Source: an uncultured Clostridia bacterium
Lineage (GTDB): Bacteria; Bacillota; Clostridia; TANB77; CAG-508
Reading direction: 5' to 3'
Length of the DNA: 64,000 bases
Assembly (NCBI GenBank): GCA_947590905.1
Contig: CANQCU010000002.1
Location: forward strand, 1-64,000
The notes beneath the pieces were generated by a model that made no database searches, was not told the origin of the DNA, and saw nothing but the letters and a program-made list of their open reading frames with translations. Positions 10,152 to 19,379 of the stretch are shown piece after piece. Position 1 is the first letter of the stretch. The number at the start of each line of letters is the position of its first letter. Both the position numbers and the translations under genes were made by a program.

Positions 10152-10293
10152 TTCTTTTTCCCTGTTTTTCTATTTTAGCAATTACTTTTCTATTTTATAA
10201 TTATCATTTTAATTATAACTTTAATTATAATTTTAACTTTAACTTTATATTTGACAATATCTTGTTATTAATAATTTAGTCTTTTATTTAAAA
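10152..10293. other. Intergenic spacer with AT tandem repeats
   Basis: The spacer between topB and the AI-2E permease holds near-tandem copies of aattataactttaa-like units around 10196-10250. No gene is seen. Confidence 0.4.
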
Positions 10294-11419
10294 TTATTCT
10301 TTTAATTCTTCCTTATATTTTATATAGTCTAATATTAGTAATTTTATAATTGCAACTATTGGTACTGCTAAGAACATTCCTATTATTCCAAAATATGATC
10401 CAAATACTGTTACTGAGAATATTATAAGTATTGGACTTATTTTTAATGAGCTTCCTGTTATTTTTGGATTAATTATATTTGCATCTATTTGTTGTAATAT
10501 TATTACTACTATTGCCATCCAAATTGCTTGTGATATTCCACCTGTTAAAAGTGTTATTATTACTGCAATTATTACTGCAATTATTGCTCCAAAATATGGT
10601 ATTAAGTTAAATATTCCTATCATAAAGCCTAATAGCACAGCATATTTTACGTGTAATATAGACATAGCAATTGATGTTAGTATTCCAACGACTATTCCGT
10701 CTAATAATTGGCTTGATATAAATTTAAAGAAAATTTCATTTGACTCTTTAAAGTATTTTCCTATTGCGTGATAAGCATTTGTATTGAACATTGCACTACA
10801 TAGTTTCTTTGCAAACTTTAGTATTTCTGTTCTTTCTGCAAGTAAATATATTGAAACTATTATTGTTACAAATACATCAAATATTGTTGTTGCTAATCCT
10901 AATATTCCTTTTGCGTATTCTGTTATTGTTTCTAAATTTAAATAATCTTCTATTTTTATATTTTGTAGTCCTGCTACTATTGATTTTAAGCTTTCTTTGT
11001 TAATTACAGAATCTTCTGGAAGTTCATTTAATTTTTCTATTGCTGCATTATAATAATCTGGAAGAGCACCTGCAAGTTCTGTTATTCCATCATATACACT
11101 TGGTATTACAAATTTAAATATTCCGTACTATTAACAATATTGTTATGGCATATACTATAAAAATTGAAAGCCATCTTGCCTTTTTATTTAAAAATTTCAC
11201 TTTTGATTTTTTAAACATTGTTTCAATCTTTTTGCATGGAAGATAGAAAAAATATGCAAGTATTAGTGCTAGTATAAATGGCATTAATATTTTGAATAAT
11301 TCTCCTATCCAATCTGTTATTTCTCCGAAATTATCTAATAGCTTATATACACATATTGCAATTAGTGATAACACAAATATTAACATGTATTTTTTCCATT
11401 CTATTGAATCTCTTTGCAT
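10294..11419 (-). CDS. AI-2E family transporter, one CGG frame break
   Basis: This polytopic membrane protein matches the AI-2E/PerM exporter family: about eight membrane segments, a long soluble segment after the third helix, and the C-terminal GLIPYFGAIIA-type region (here NLIPYFGAIIA). The frame breaks at a CGG (11123-11125). Skipping the C joins ...AITILLIV to GIFKFVIPSVYDG, giving 374 aa, the usual family length. The real substrate is unknown for most members; some export Na+ or signalling molecules. Confidence 0.88.
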
Positions 11420-11479
11420 ATGTAACCTCCTTATTTTTATATTAATTATTAGTGAGTTTTGTGTTTTTTTAATTGTTTT

Positions 11480-12241
11480 TTATTCTATGTTTATATCTAT
11501 TCCGACTGGACAATGATCACTACCTAATATCTTATCATAAATATATGCTTCTTGTATAGTTTTTTCAATCGATTTGGATACTAAAAAATAGTCTATTCTC
11601 CATCCAATATTTCTTTCTCTAGATGAAGCAAAATATGACCACCATGTATAAGCATCTTCTTTATTTGGATATAGATACCTGAATGTATCTGTAAAACCTG
11701 CATCTAGTAATTCCGTCATTTTTTGTCTTTCTTCATCTGTAAAACCTGCATTGCCTCTATTGGTTTTTGGATTTTTTAAGTCTATTTCTTTGTGTGCTAC
11801 ATTTAAATCTCCACAAATCACAACTGGTTTTGTTTCATTTAATTTTAATAGATACTTTCTAAATTCATCTTCCCATATTACTCTATAATCTAATCTTTCT
11901 AGCTCTCTTTTTGAGTTAGGCGTATAACAATTTACTAAATAAAATTTTTCAAATTCTAGTGTTATTACTCTTCCTTCTTTATCGTGCTCTTCTATTCCTA
12001 TTCCATATGTAACTTTTTTTGGTTCTATTTTTGTGAATATTGCTGTCCCTGAATAACCTTTTTTTATTGCACTATTAAAGTAGCTTTTATATCCATCTGC
12101 AAAGTCTATTTCTAGCTGACCTTCTTGCATTTTTGTTTCTTGTATACAAAATATATCTGCATCTATCTCTTTAAAAAATTCCTTAAATCCTTTGTTTATT
12201 GCAGCTCTTAGCCCATTAACATTCCATGAAATTAGTTTCAT
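11480..12241 (-). CDS. xth: Exodeoxyribonuclease III
   Basis: ExoIII/ExoA is an AP endonuclease and 3'-5' exonuclease of base excision repair. Family motifs are complete: [10 protein letters not shown] at the N terminus, CIQETKMQ with the metal-binding Glu, [12 protein letters not shown], and the C-terminal [11 protein letters not shown] with the catalytic Asp-His pair. At 253 residues it is full length. No signal peptide; cytoplasmic. Confidence 0.97.
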   Translation of the reverse strand: MKLISWNVNGLRAAINKGFKEFFKEIDADIFCIQETKMQEGQLEIDFADGYKSYFNSAIKKGYSGTAIFTKIEPKKVTYGIGIEEHDKEGRVITLEFEKFYLVNCYTPNSKRELERLDYRVIWEDEFRKYLLKLNETKPVVICGDLNVAHKEIDLKNPKTNRGNAGFTDEERQKMTELLDAGFTDTFRYLYPNKEDAYTWWSYFASSRERNIGWRIDYFLVSKSIEKTIQEAYIYDKILGSDHCPVGIDINIE

Positions 12242-12325
12242 TTTTTATTTTCCTTGTTTTTAATATATTTAGGTTTTTAATGGAATCTACCTATAAACCA
12301 TTTTTTATTTTTTTTATAATTAAAA

Positions 12326-12357
12326 CAAAGAGCAAGATTAAATTTTCTTGCTCTTAT
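12326..12357 (-). terminator. Terminator after the 3D-domain gene
   Basis: The inverted repeat agagcaaga / tcttgctct is followed on the minus strand by tttgtttt. It lies downstream of the gene at 12429-13436. Confidence 0.7.
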
Positions 12358-12428
12358 TGTGAAACAACAAGGTTCCCGTATACCCGCAAACAATTTTTAA
12401 CTTAAGATGTATGTGGGATTCCTATTTA

Positions 12429-13436
12429 TTAAAATTCGTAAATATAACATTCTAAGTTTCTTCTACCAAATTTTATGCATTCATTATAAGTGCTCATATA
12501 TACGTCTAATTTATTATTAGTTATTGCTCCTCCTCTATCTTGAACAACAAACCATCCACCGTTTGGTTCATTTGCAAAATATGGTATATATATTATTGTT
12601 CCAATTGCATATCCTTTTCCTGCTGCGACTGTGTACCATGCTTTTGCTCGTGCTCCACTTGATGTTATTCCATAAGATGGAGATGTTGGACTTTTTCCAC
12701 AAGTTGATGCCGTATATGCTGATGCATTTAGAGTTTTTTTGGTTGGTGTTATTCCTTTTACTCTACTTGCTAAAGTTGTTCCGCTTGGACTTACATTGGT
12801 TTCTTTTTTTGCATTTGAACTACTTCTTGATGTGACATTTGTAAGTTGTATTATTTTATCTTTTGCTTCTTTTAGTATTTCTTCTTTAACTATAGTTCTT
12901 TCTATTTCTATATCATTTTGATATTTTACTTTATATGTTATTCTCTTTAATCCATTTTTACCATTTTGCAATACTTTGCTTGAATTAGATGAACCTGAAT
13001 TTGTAGCATCTTTTGTTATTGTTTCATAAGGTATTTCTTCTTCTTCTACAATTATTTTTTCTATTACAGTATTATATGCTCCTAATAATTGATCTAAGTA
13101 TATTCCATCTTCTTCTTTTGCAAGTGCAGCAACTACCGCTGGATCTTGTGTTATACCTGTTATTACTATTTTTGAAGAGTTATCCGTTATTTCTGAGTCT
13201 AAGTTTGGAACTACATTTTCTTCTGGTAAAATTACTATATGATTCTCTTCTAATATATCTGACACTACTGTTTTAGTAGTCAAAACTTCTATCTCACAGT
13301 TATCTGAAAGAACAATCTTAACATTTCTCACGTCCACACTTGCTGCTAATACTCCTACGCTTAATGCAAAAATTGTAAGTATCGTTATTACTGCAATTCT
13401 TGTTACGGACAGTGAGGCTTGTTCACTTTTTATCAT
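12429..13436 (-). CDS. YabE-like cell-wall protein (DUF348, G5, 3D domains)
   Basis: The 335-residue protein has an N-terminal signal anchor (about residues 10-32), a DUF348 ubiquitin-like segment (about 35-110), a G5-like domain (about 130-195), and a C-terminal 3D domain beginning LNASAYTAST. The three conserved aspartates are within VQDRGG and LDVYM and nearby. The 3D domain is a double-psi barrel related to MltA, so a peptidoglycan-cleaving role outside the membrane is likely. GGAGGG lies 9 nt before the ATG. It has a strong promoter and a structured 130-nt leader. Confidence 0.9.
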   Translation of the reverse strand: MIKSEQASLSVTRIAVITILTIFALSVGVLAASVDVRNVKIVLSDNCEIEVLTTKTVVSDILEENHIVILPEENVVPNLDSEITDNSSKIVITGITQDPAVVAALAKEEDGIYLDQLLGAYNTVIEKIIVEEEEIPYETITKDATNSGSSNSSKVLQNGKNGLKRITYKVKYQNDIEIERTIVKEEILKEAKDKIIQLTNVTSRSSSNAKKETNVSPSGTTLASRVKGITPTKKTLNASAYTASTCGKSPTSPSYGITSSGARAKAWYTVAAGKGYAIGTIIYIPYFANEPNGGWFVVQDRGGAITNNKLDVYMSTYNECIKFGRRNLECYIYEF

Positions 13437-13569
13437 AAGATTCTGCCCTCCTTATTTTCGTTAGTAAATAATAAAAGTGGTTTCGCCAGATGTTCAGTTT
13501 GTTTTACAAATACATATGGTTCAAGGCGAATTAACCTTCGTTTCAAAATTTCTTTCGAAATTCTTAGAC
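13437..13569 (-). promoter_or_regulatory. Structured leader with a possible pseudoknot
   Basis: The leader contains a stem ggtt/aacc (13518-13521 with 13533-13536). Its loop carries TTCGCC in the minus-strand RNA (plus 13525-13530), perfectly complementary to GGCGAA 37 nt further downstream (plus 13482-13487), so a pseudoknot is possible. The tail runs into the ribosome site of the 3D-domain gene. I could not match it to ydaO, SAM, preQ1 or c-di-GMP consensus elements. A riboswitch or protein-bound leader is inference. Confidence 0.45.
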
Positions 13570-13575
13570 AATGAA

Positions 13576-13604
13576 ATTATACTATTCTTTTCTTTAATTG
13601 TCAA
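13576..13604 (-). promoter_or_regulatory. Consensus promoter of the 3D-domain gene
   Basis: On the minus strand TTGACA (13599-13604) and TATAAT (13576-13581) are separated by 17 nt, a perfect sigma-A promoter. It predicts a leader of about 130 nt. Confidence 0.88.
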
Positions 13605-13756
13605 ATTTTTGTAATATTTTTGAAATCTTCGTGTTCTAGGGAATTAGGGATTTCAGAAAAAAATTGTAAAAATTTTTTATTGTCTTTTACTTAATTATAT
13701 GCGGGCTTGTCTGAATTGAGAACTAAAAATTTTTAAAAAATAAATAAAACGAATGA

Positions 13757-13852
13757 AAAAGGAAATAAATATTATTTCTTGTTCCACAGCTTCGCGGGTC
13801 TTTGCTAGATGGAAACTACTTACACTGCGAAATAATATTTATTTCCTTTTTT
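13757..13852. repeat. Fold-back hairpin, 23-bp perfect arms
   Basis: The left arm, starting aaaaaggaaataaatatt, is perfectly repeated in inverted orientation at 13829-13852. The 49-nt core between them is richer in G+C (ttccacagcttcgcgggtc). No coding potential. It has the same plan as the other fold-back elements in the window, but with its own arms and core. Confidence 0.75.
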
Positions 13853-13863
13853 CTAACATATAG

Positions 13864-13974
13864 AGAAAGTTTAATATATATTTGTTTTCAAGAAAATTCG
13901 TCATGTTTATAGGGTAATCCGTAAGCAGAAGGCTAAACGAACTTTTCTTTCAAAAAATATATATTAAACTTTCT
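13864..13974. repeat. Fold-back hairpin, 20-bp perfect arms extended imperfectly
   Basis: agaaagtttaatatatattt at 13864 is repeated in inverted orientation ending at 13974, with a further imperfect 18-bp extension (...attcgt / acgaac...). The core is about 35 nt (gggtaatccgtaagcag). It lies 12 nt from the preceding fold-back. Confidence 0.7.
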
Positions 13975-14007
13975 TATTTTATAAATATTATAAATATCAA
14001 CATGTTT

Positions 14008-14741
14008 TTAAAACATTTTTTCAAATTTATATGTTTTCTCTAATTTTTCTTCCATATAAACTTTTGAAACTAGCTTTAGCTCTTCTATTGAGCTTTCTGG
14101 TACATTAAATGAAAAAAGTTTTTTAGCTGGTGCCATTATTATGTACTTTATTGCATACAACGTTGCTTCTGATATTCTAATAACGCTTTTATCTAATTTC
14201 GCACAGTTTTCACATTTTAATCCATTTGATTTCATACTAAAATGTGTTAGGCTTTCTTTAGATCCGCAGTTTGTGCATTCTATTACATTTGGTGTAAAAC
14301 CGAATTAGTGACATTAATCTCATTTTGAATATCGAAAGTACTAAGTCTTTATTTAAATCTGTTTCTGATATTGTATATATTGTATTTAATAATAGTTGCA
14401 AAATATTATATGAGGTATCATTTTCATTTGTTATGTCTTCTACTATTTTTGCAATATATACTGCATACTCTAGTTTTTCTAAATCTGTTCTTATATTATA
14501 AAAGACTTCGATAGGCTGGACTGAGTTTATGTGATAAGATTCTCCGCTTCCTTTATATAAAACGTATTCTCCAAAGCACAAAAACTGAGTTCCAGCAAGC
14601 ATACTGCTACTTGGCCTTCTTGCACCTTTTGCTGAACATGATATTTTTCCGAAGGTCAGGAGTTAGCATCGTAAGCATTTTATCAAAGTCTCCCATATTA
14701 CTTTCTCTTAATATAATAGCTTTCGTCTTTATTATCCCCAT
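14008..14741 (-). CDS. recO: DNA repair protein RecO, two CGG frame breaks
   Basis: RecO loads RecA with RecR at gaps and breaks. The product begins with the OB-fold segment (KTKAIILRESNMGDFDKML), includes SCSAKGARRPSSS, and ends with a C-terminal zinc-like region (CTNCG ... CENCAK). Two in-frame CGG codons (14649-14651 and 14300-14302) interrupt it. Skipping each C gives TPDLGKISCSAKG and SLIGFTPNVIECTNCG, both typical RecO sequence, and 243 aa in all. AGAGGAAC precedes the ATG. It overlaps the end of yqzL by 44 nt and follows era in the same direction. Confidence 0.9.
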
Positions 14742-14853
14742 TTTGTTCCTCTAAATCTATATTTTCTTCTATATTTTTTGTTTCGATGAATTCTAAGAAT
14801 GTATTTATATCTCCTGTTTTCTTAAAAGCATTCCATGCCATTTCACTTATCAT
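14698..14853 (-). CDS. YqzL-like small protein
   Basis: A 51-residue frame starts ATG at 14853 with GGAG upstream. Its N terminus reads MISEMAWNAFKKTGDINTFL, which fits the YqzL family pattern (W near residue 7, KTG, then I and a second aromatic segment). In Bacillus yqzL lies between era and recO exactly as here. The C-terminal half is acidic and overlaps the start of recO. Function unknown. Confidence 0.75.
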   Translation of the reverse strand: MISEMAWNAFKKTGDINTFLEFIETKNIEENIDLEEQNGDNKDESYYIKRK

Positions 14854-14930
14854 AAGCTTTCATCTCCATTTTGTCTGCTGTTTTTTATCTAATTTTATTT
14901 TGCTTGTTTTCCAAGTAATTATACTCAAAT

Positions 14931-15836
14931 TTAATTATCAATTTTAAATTTTTTTACAATTTCATCTTCGTCTTGCCAATCTTTTCTTACTTTCACCCAT
15001 GTTTGAAGATTTACTTTTTCTCCTAATGTTTTTTCTATATCTTCTCTTGCATATGTTCCAATTTTTTTGAGCATACTTCCTTTTTTGCCAATAATGATTC
15101 CTTTGTGTGATTCTCTTTCGCAATAGATTGTTGCCTCTATGTTAAATATTGCTTTTCCTTCCATTGTTTTGCCTTTTTTTAGTTTTTGTACTTCTACATA
15201 AATTCCATGTGGGACTTCATCATCTAATAGCTTCAATGCTTTTTCTCTTATTGTTTCTTCTACTATCATTTTTATTGTTTGGTCTGTATATGTTTCTTCA
15301 TCATAATATTTTGGACCATAATCTAAAACTTTTTCTATTTCTTTTAACAATGTTTCTTTATCTTTACTATTTAATGCTGATATTGGAACTACTGATTCAA
15401 AATTGTATTCTTTTGAATACATTTCTATTAGTTTTAGTATTTCTTCTTTTTTTACTAAATCTATTTTGTTTATTACAAGTATTGTTTTTTTGCCTGATTC
15501 TTTTATTTTTTCTAGAATTAATCTATCGCCCTTTCCTATTTCTTTACTTGTTGCTTCTATTATAAATAAAATTAAGTCAACGTCTTTTGCTGTTGTAAAT
15601 GCTGTTTCTACCATTATATTACTTAATTTTGTTTTTGGTTTGTGTATTCCTGGTGTGTCTAAAAATATTATTTGTGAATTTTCTCTATTTACTATTCCTT
15701 TTATTTGCGTTCTAGTTGTTTGGACTTTATTAGTTACTGCTGCTATTTTTTCGCCTATTAAAGAATTTAATAATGTTGATTTTCCAACATTGGTTCTTCC
15801 AAGTATTGCAACAAAACCTGATTTGAATTTTTCCAT
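14931..15836 (-). CDS. era: GTPase Era
   Basis: Era binds the 3' end of 16S rRNA and guides 30S assembly. The 301-residue product has the Walker A GRTNVGKST, switch region TRTQIKG, DTPGIH, the NKID guanine motif, and a C-terminal KH domain containing GIIIGKKGSMLKKIG. It lies directly upstream of yqzL-recO, the usual Firmicutes order. No CGG codon. Confidence 0.97.
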   Translation of the reverse strand: MEKFKSGFVAILGRTNVGKSTLLNSLIGEKIAAVTNKVQTTRTQIKGIVNRENSQIIFLDTPGIHKPKTKLSNIMVETAFTTAKDVDLILFIIEATSKEIGKGDRLILEKIKESGKKTILVINKIDLVKKEEILKLIEMYSKEYNFESVVPISALNSKDKETLLKEIEKVLDYGPKYYDEETYTDQTIKMIVEETIREKALKLLDDEVPHGIYVEVQKLKKGKTMEGKAIFNIEATIYCERESHKGIIIGKKGSMLKKIGTYAREDIEKTLGEKVNLQTWVKVRKDWQDEDEIVKKFKIDN

Positions 15837-15942
15837 AAAGCTTGCTTCTTTCTATATTTTAATATATTTGATTATATCACATGGATATTTAATTGTCTAG
15901 ATAAAAGATTTTGACGAAAAATATGATTTTTTGATTCTAAAT

Positions 15943-16254
15943 TTATTTTAATAAATTGTTCCAATTTCTTCTTGCATACATTACTCTTACTATTTGCACA
16001 GTATGTCCTTTAATTCTATAGAATATAAAATAATTTTCTATTAATAACTTTCGCAGTTTTAGTTTTTCTAAATATTGTTCTTTTATTATTGGATAAATTT
16101 CTGGATTATATTCAAGATTATTAATATTCTTTTGTAACTTATTTATTAATTTTTTAGAAATATTGGGCTCTTTTAATTTGTATTTTATATATTTAGCAAT
16201 ATCTATTAAATCTTCTCTTGATTCTTTTGATAGTTCAACTTTATATTTGGTCAA
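15943..16254 (-). CDS. RelE/ParE-type toxin
   Basis: A 103-residue basic protein with the ParE/RelE-fold pattern: KYKVELSKESREDLIDIAKYI at the start, a helical hairpin, then LIENYFIFYRI and VQIVRVMYARRNW at the C terminus. Toxins of this fold cleave mRNA on the ribosome or poison gyrase; the type cannot be decided here. The TTG start directly follows the antitoxin stop (TAATTG), so the pair is translationally coupled. Confidence 0.8.
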   Translation of the reverse strand: MTKYKVELSKESREDLIDIAKYIKYKLKEPNISKKLINKLQKNINNLEYNPEIYPIIKEQYLEKLKLRKLLIENYFIFYRIKGHTVQIVRVMYARRNWNNLLK

Positions 16255-16530
16255 TTAACCGTTCACATCCTCCTCTAAAATTTTATTTATTTCATCAAAA
16301 ACCTCTTTAGATGAATAGGTCTTCCCCTCTTCAAGAGATTTTATCCCTTCTTCTATTTTCTTATAAAGTTCATATTTATCTGCTAAAACCTCATAATGTT
16401 CAATGCTCATTACTGCTAAATCACCCGTTCCGTTTTTTGTTATATAAACAGGCTTTTTAGTTTTATGGCATAATGTTGATATTTCATTATAATTATTTCT
16501 TAAATCTGAACTTGGTCTAATAATTGGCAT
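16255..16530 (-). CDS. Phd/YefM-type antitoxin
   Basis: The 91-residue protein opens with MPIIRPSSDLRNNYNEIS and continues with KPVYITKNGTGDLAVMS, the Phd/YefM DNA-binding signature; the acidic C-terminal half is the toxin-binding part. A GTG at 16539 is in frame, but AAGGAG overlaps it, so ATG at 16530 (8-nt spacing) is preferred. It is the first gene of the pair, as is usual, and probably represses its own promoter. Confidence 0.85.
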   Translation of the reverse strand: MPIIRPSSDLRNNYNEISTLCHKTKKPVYITKNGTGDLAVMSIEHYEVLADKYELYKKIEEGIKSLEEGKTYSSKEVFDEINKILEEDVNG

Positions 16531-16560
16531 TTCAATCACTCCTTAATATTTTATATGCAT

Positions 16561-16589
16561 ATTCTATCAAAATATTGATAAAATGTCAA
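16561..16589 (-). promoter_or_regulatory. Toxin-antitoxin promoter with overlapping operator
   Basis: TTGACA (16584-16589) and TAGAAT (16561-16566) are 17 nt apart on the minus strand. The inverted repeat TATCAA-aata-TTGATA (16565-16580) occupies the spacer and touches the -10 box, where an autoregulating antitoxin would bind. Confidence 0.75.
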
Positions 16590-16605
16590 TATCTTATATA
16601 TTCCT

Positions 16606-16648
16606 TTTTAAAAATGCGACAAAGAGTTTTTTCTTTATCGCATTTTTT
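16606..16648 (-). terminator. Terminator after the DUF3048 gene
   Basis: aaaaatgcgacaaaga pairs with tctttatcgcattttt around a short loop, with T/A runs on both sides. It ends the minus-strand unit that finishes with the DUF3048 gene. Confidence 0.65.
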
Positions 16649-16650
16649 AT

Positions 16651-17694
16651 TTATTCTATTGTTACTTTCATAGATGGTGGAACTATCTGTATAAATGTAT
16701 TTCCGTCATTTACTTCTATTTCTTTTCCATTTAAATCTTTATATACTGTTCTTGCTTCTCTTGATGACTTATCACATTTTATATTAATTGCTTTTCCATT
16801 TGTTATATAATATCCATCTTTACTTCCTATATTCTCTATTTCTTGTCTTCCATATCCATTATCTTCATCTGTTGTATAATTTTCTGCAAATGTTATTATT
16901 ATATTTTTTGCAGTTATTGTTTCTCCTGTTAACCAATCTTTCCTTATTTTATCTCCTACATATCTTTCATATTTTTCTGTTTCTGCATTATATACAAACT
17001 TAACTTTTGATGTTGAATAAGGAACATTTACTGTATTTGCAACTATTCCTTCTTCTAAATTTACAGGATCTGTTACATAATTTAATACATTTCTTTCTGT
17101 AGTTGTTTTTCTGTATCCTTTCTTGTCTGCATAAGCTAATATATTTGGTGTTCCTGTTAGTGCATTATGTGGTGCTTTTTTCTTTGATGTTCTCCAAAAT
17201 ACATTTGCTGGTGATTCTATTCCATTTGCATTGTCTATTTTGTAGTTCTTTACATCATTTAATCCTCTTTCGCTTCCTCCATAATGTACAAATATGCTAT
17301 CATTTTCTAGTGCATAATCTACGAAACAAGGTCTTGCACTTCTTGTAGGTCCTATTGTGTCTAAGCTTACATTTTTATATATTGCTAAAAATCTTGTAAG
17401 TCCTCCTTCAACATATGCTTCATATACTAGCATTGCTTCGTTTAATCCAGTTTGTGGAACTGCATCCCCAACATTATCTATAACTACTGCTATTGTTCTC
17501 TCATTTCCAGCATATTTGCTTTTAGGTTTATTGTCTTCTTCGTCTTTTAGAACTACATTTATAACACTATTTCCATCTTCTGAAACATTTCCTGATGTTT
17601 GGTTTGTTTGTTCTTGCATAAACTTAATACCTAATAGAACTCCGCAAACTATTATGACTATAAATAATAATGTTACTAAAACTTTAGTTTTCAT
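16651..17694 (-). CDS. DUF3048 (YerB-like) membrane-anchored protein
   Basis: The 347-residue protein starts with a single membrane helix (about residues 5-24), then a Ser/Asn linker and a DUF3048 domain with AVVIDNVGDAVPQTGLN, GGLTRFLAIY, IGPTRSARPCFVDYA and FVHYGGSERGL. B. subtilis YerB is the reference family member; its biochemical role is unknown. There is no lipobox Cys, so it is an N-terminal anchor. It follows ybeY by 20 nt. Confidence 0.88.
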   Translation of the reverse strand: MKTKVLVTLLFIVIIVCGVLLGIKFMQEQTNQTSGNVSEDGNSVINVVLKDEEDNKPKSKYAGNERTIAVVIDNVGDAVPQTGLNEAMLVYEAYVEGGLTRFLAIYKNVSLDTIGPTRSARPCFVDYALENDSIFVHYGGSERGLNDVKNYKIDNANGIESPANVFWRTSKKKAPHNALTGTPNILAYADKKGYRKTTTERNVLNYVTDPVNLEEGIVANTVNVPYSTSKVKFVYNAETEKYERYVGDKIRKDWLTGETITAKNIIITFAENYTTDEDNGYGRQEIENIGSKDGYYITNGKAINIKCDKSSREARTVYKDLNGKEIEVNDGNTFIQIVPPSMKVTIE

Positions 17695-17714
17695 ATACCT
17701 TTCCCCTTTTTTTA

Positions 17715-18179
17715 TTACATTTTTAAACCTAATTTGCTTAATATATTTTCTTCTTTTGCTCTCATCTTTACTTTGTCCTCTTCTTCTATATGGTCATAAC
17801 CCATTAGGTGATAAAATCCATGTACTAGCATATATGCAAATTCCCTATCTTCGCTATGTTCATATTCTATAGCTTGTCTTTTTACAACCGGAATGCATAT
17901 TACTATGTCTCCTAGTACCTCTTCTCTTGCTTTAGCTTCTTCTATTTCGTCTTTTTCAAACATTGGGAATGATAATACATCAGTTACTTTATCTATGTTT
18001 CTATACTCTTTATTTATTTTTTGTATGTTTTCTTCATTAGTAAGAATTACGCTAATATAAATTTTTGAGTCATATAAGTTTTCTTCTTTAAAGCAAATTT
18101 CATATACATCATTTACTATTTTTTCATATTTATCATCTTTTTCATAATCTAAATATGAAATTTCTGCTAATTTTCTCAT
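17715..18179 (-). CDS. ybeY: Endoribonuclease YbeY
   Basis: YbeY is a zinc-dependent RNase needed for 16S rRNA 3' processing and ribosome quality control. The diagnostic HGFYHLMGYDH (three metal-binding His) is near the C terminus, and DVLSFPMFE is the other conserved block. It has 154 residues, full length. Its ATG overlaps the preceding stop by 4 nt (ATGA), so translation is coupled. Confidence 0.95.
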   Translation of the reverse strand: MRKLAEISYLDYEKDDKYEKIVNDVYEICFKEENLYDSKIYISVILTNEENIQKINKEYRNIDKVTDVLSFPMFEKDEIEEAKAREEVLGDIVICIPVVKRQAIEYEHSEDREFAYMLVHGFYHLMGYDHIEEEDKVKMRAKEENILSKLGLKM

Positions 18180-19366
18180 ACTTTTACTACCTTTTTTGTG
18201 TAATTTTTTCCTTTACTAAATGAATTTTTTAAGCTTCTTATTGCTTTATATTCTATTAATTTATCTTTATAAAATCTTATTATGTGCTTATTTTGTACAT
18301 TGTTTTCTATCTTCTTTAATTCATCTTTTATGAATAATATTTCTTTTTTAATTTGTCCTTCTTTTGTAGTTTTATCTATTGCTTTGTATTCTTCCCAGAA
18401 TTTCTTGTAATTTTCTCTTTCTTTTGGTTGCTCCCAATATATTTTTGTAGATAAAAGTCTTATATTATAGTCTTCTATTAATGATATTAATGTCTCATAA
18501 GCTTTATCTTTCTTTTTGTCTACTTTACTGCTTATTATTAAATGTCTTGCCTCTTTTATTAGTTTGTTATAGCATTGTTCTGCTACAACTAATGGGATAC
18601 TATGAGTAAATAGTTTTCTACTCATTGCAAGCAAATACATTCTTTTCTCTACTTGGTCTCTTGCATCTAACTTACCTACTAAAAATGCACTAAATTTTTC
18701 ATACTCTTCTGATATATCTTTATATTTTTCTTTTCCATCTAATTCTATCTTTATAGGTAATATGTTTGCTATATAATCTTCAAGAGTATCAAATATGCTA
18801 TTATATACTCCATCTTTATCTATTATATTTTCTGATATTTTATCTGCAAGCTGTATAGAATAATTCTTTAGTATTCCTTTGTATATGCCTTCCATTTTTG
18901 ATAAATAAAATGGCTTATATCTAGCTAATATTTTTTCTTTATTATCGTTTTTCAATGATAAATAGTCTAAATCTAATAGATATTTTTGTTTTCTATATTT
19001 ATATTCTAAATATTGTGTTTCCTTTAAGTGTATTACTGTGTAATATTTTGAAAGTGCCTCTTCTTCAAATTGTGTTGCAGTTCTAGTTCTTACTTTCTTA
19101 TATATTGAATCCATAACATATTTGTCTATTGATTCTAGGTATAGTATGAAAGCATCTTCATATTTCTTTTGAAGTGCTTCTTCTTTTTCTTGTTCTTTAT
19201 TATTTGTATATATTTCATAATTTTTTAGTACGCTATTTCTTTTTATTGTTATTAGCATACCATTTATGCCTATTTTAGTTGGTATTAATAATTTGCTTAT
19301 TGTTGTAGAGATTTTTGAAAAAAATGCTCCATCTGTTTTTGCTACACGTAATCCTCTTTCTTCCAT
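18176..19366 (-). CDS. Unrecognised helical protein between yqfD and ybeY
   Basis: I do not recognise this 396-residue protein. It has no signal peptide or membrane helix, is very rich in K, E, Y and I, and is predicted to be almost wholly alpha-helical. GGAGG stands 5 nt before the ATG. It occupies the place where Bacillus has phoH and the yqfF/pgpH gene. Translational coupling to ybeY suggests a linked function, perhaps in RNA or envelope processes, but this is only positional. Confidence 0.7.
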   Translation of the reverse strand: MEERGLRVAKTDGAFFSKISTTISKLLIPTKIGINGMLITIKRNSVLKNYEIYTNNKEQEKEEALQKKYEDAFILYLESIDKYVMDSIYKKVRTRTATQFEEEALSKYYTVIHLKETQYLEYKYRKQKYLLDLDYLSLKNDNKEKILARYKPFYLSKMEGIYKGILKNYSIQLADKISENIIDKDGVYNSIFDTLEDYIANILPIKIELDGKEKYKDISEEYEKFSAFLVGKLDARDQVEKRMYLLAMSRKLFTHSIPLVVAEQCYNKLIKEARHLIISSKVDKKKDKAYETLISLIEDYNIRLLSTKIYWEQPKERENYKKFWEEYKAIDKTTKEGQIKKEILFIKDELKKIENNVQNKHIIRFYKDKLIEYKAIRSLKNSFSKGKNYTKKVVKV

Positions 19367-19379
19367 AGTTTCCTCCTTA

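Noticed and set aside
13437-13569. ydaO (c-di-AMP) riboswitch
   Set aside because: The gene type fits, but the conserved GGGGGACCCA and GGGUGAAU-like blocks of that class are not present.
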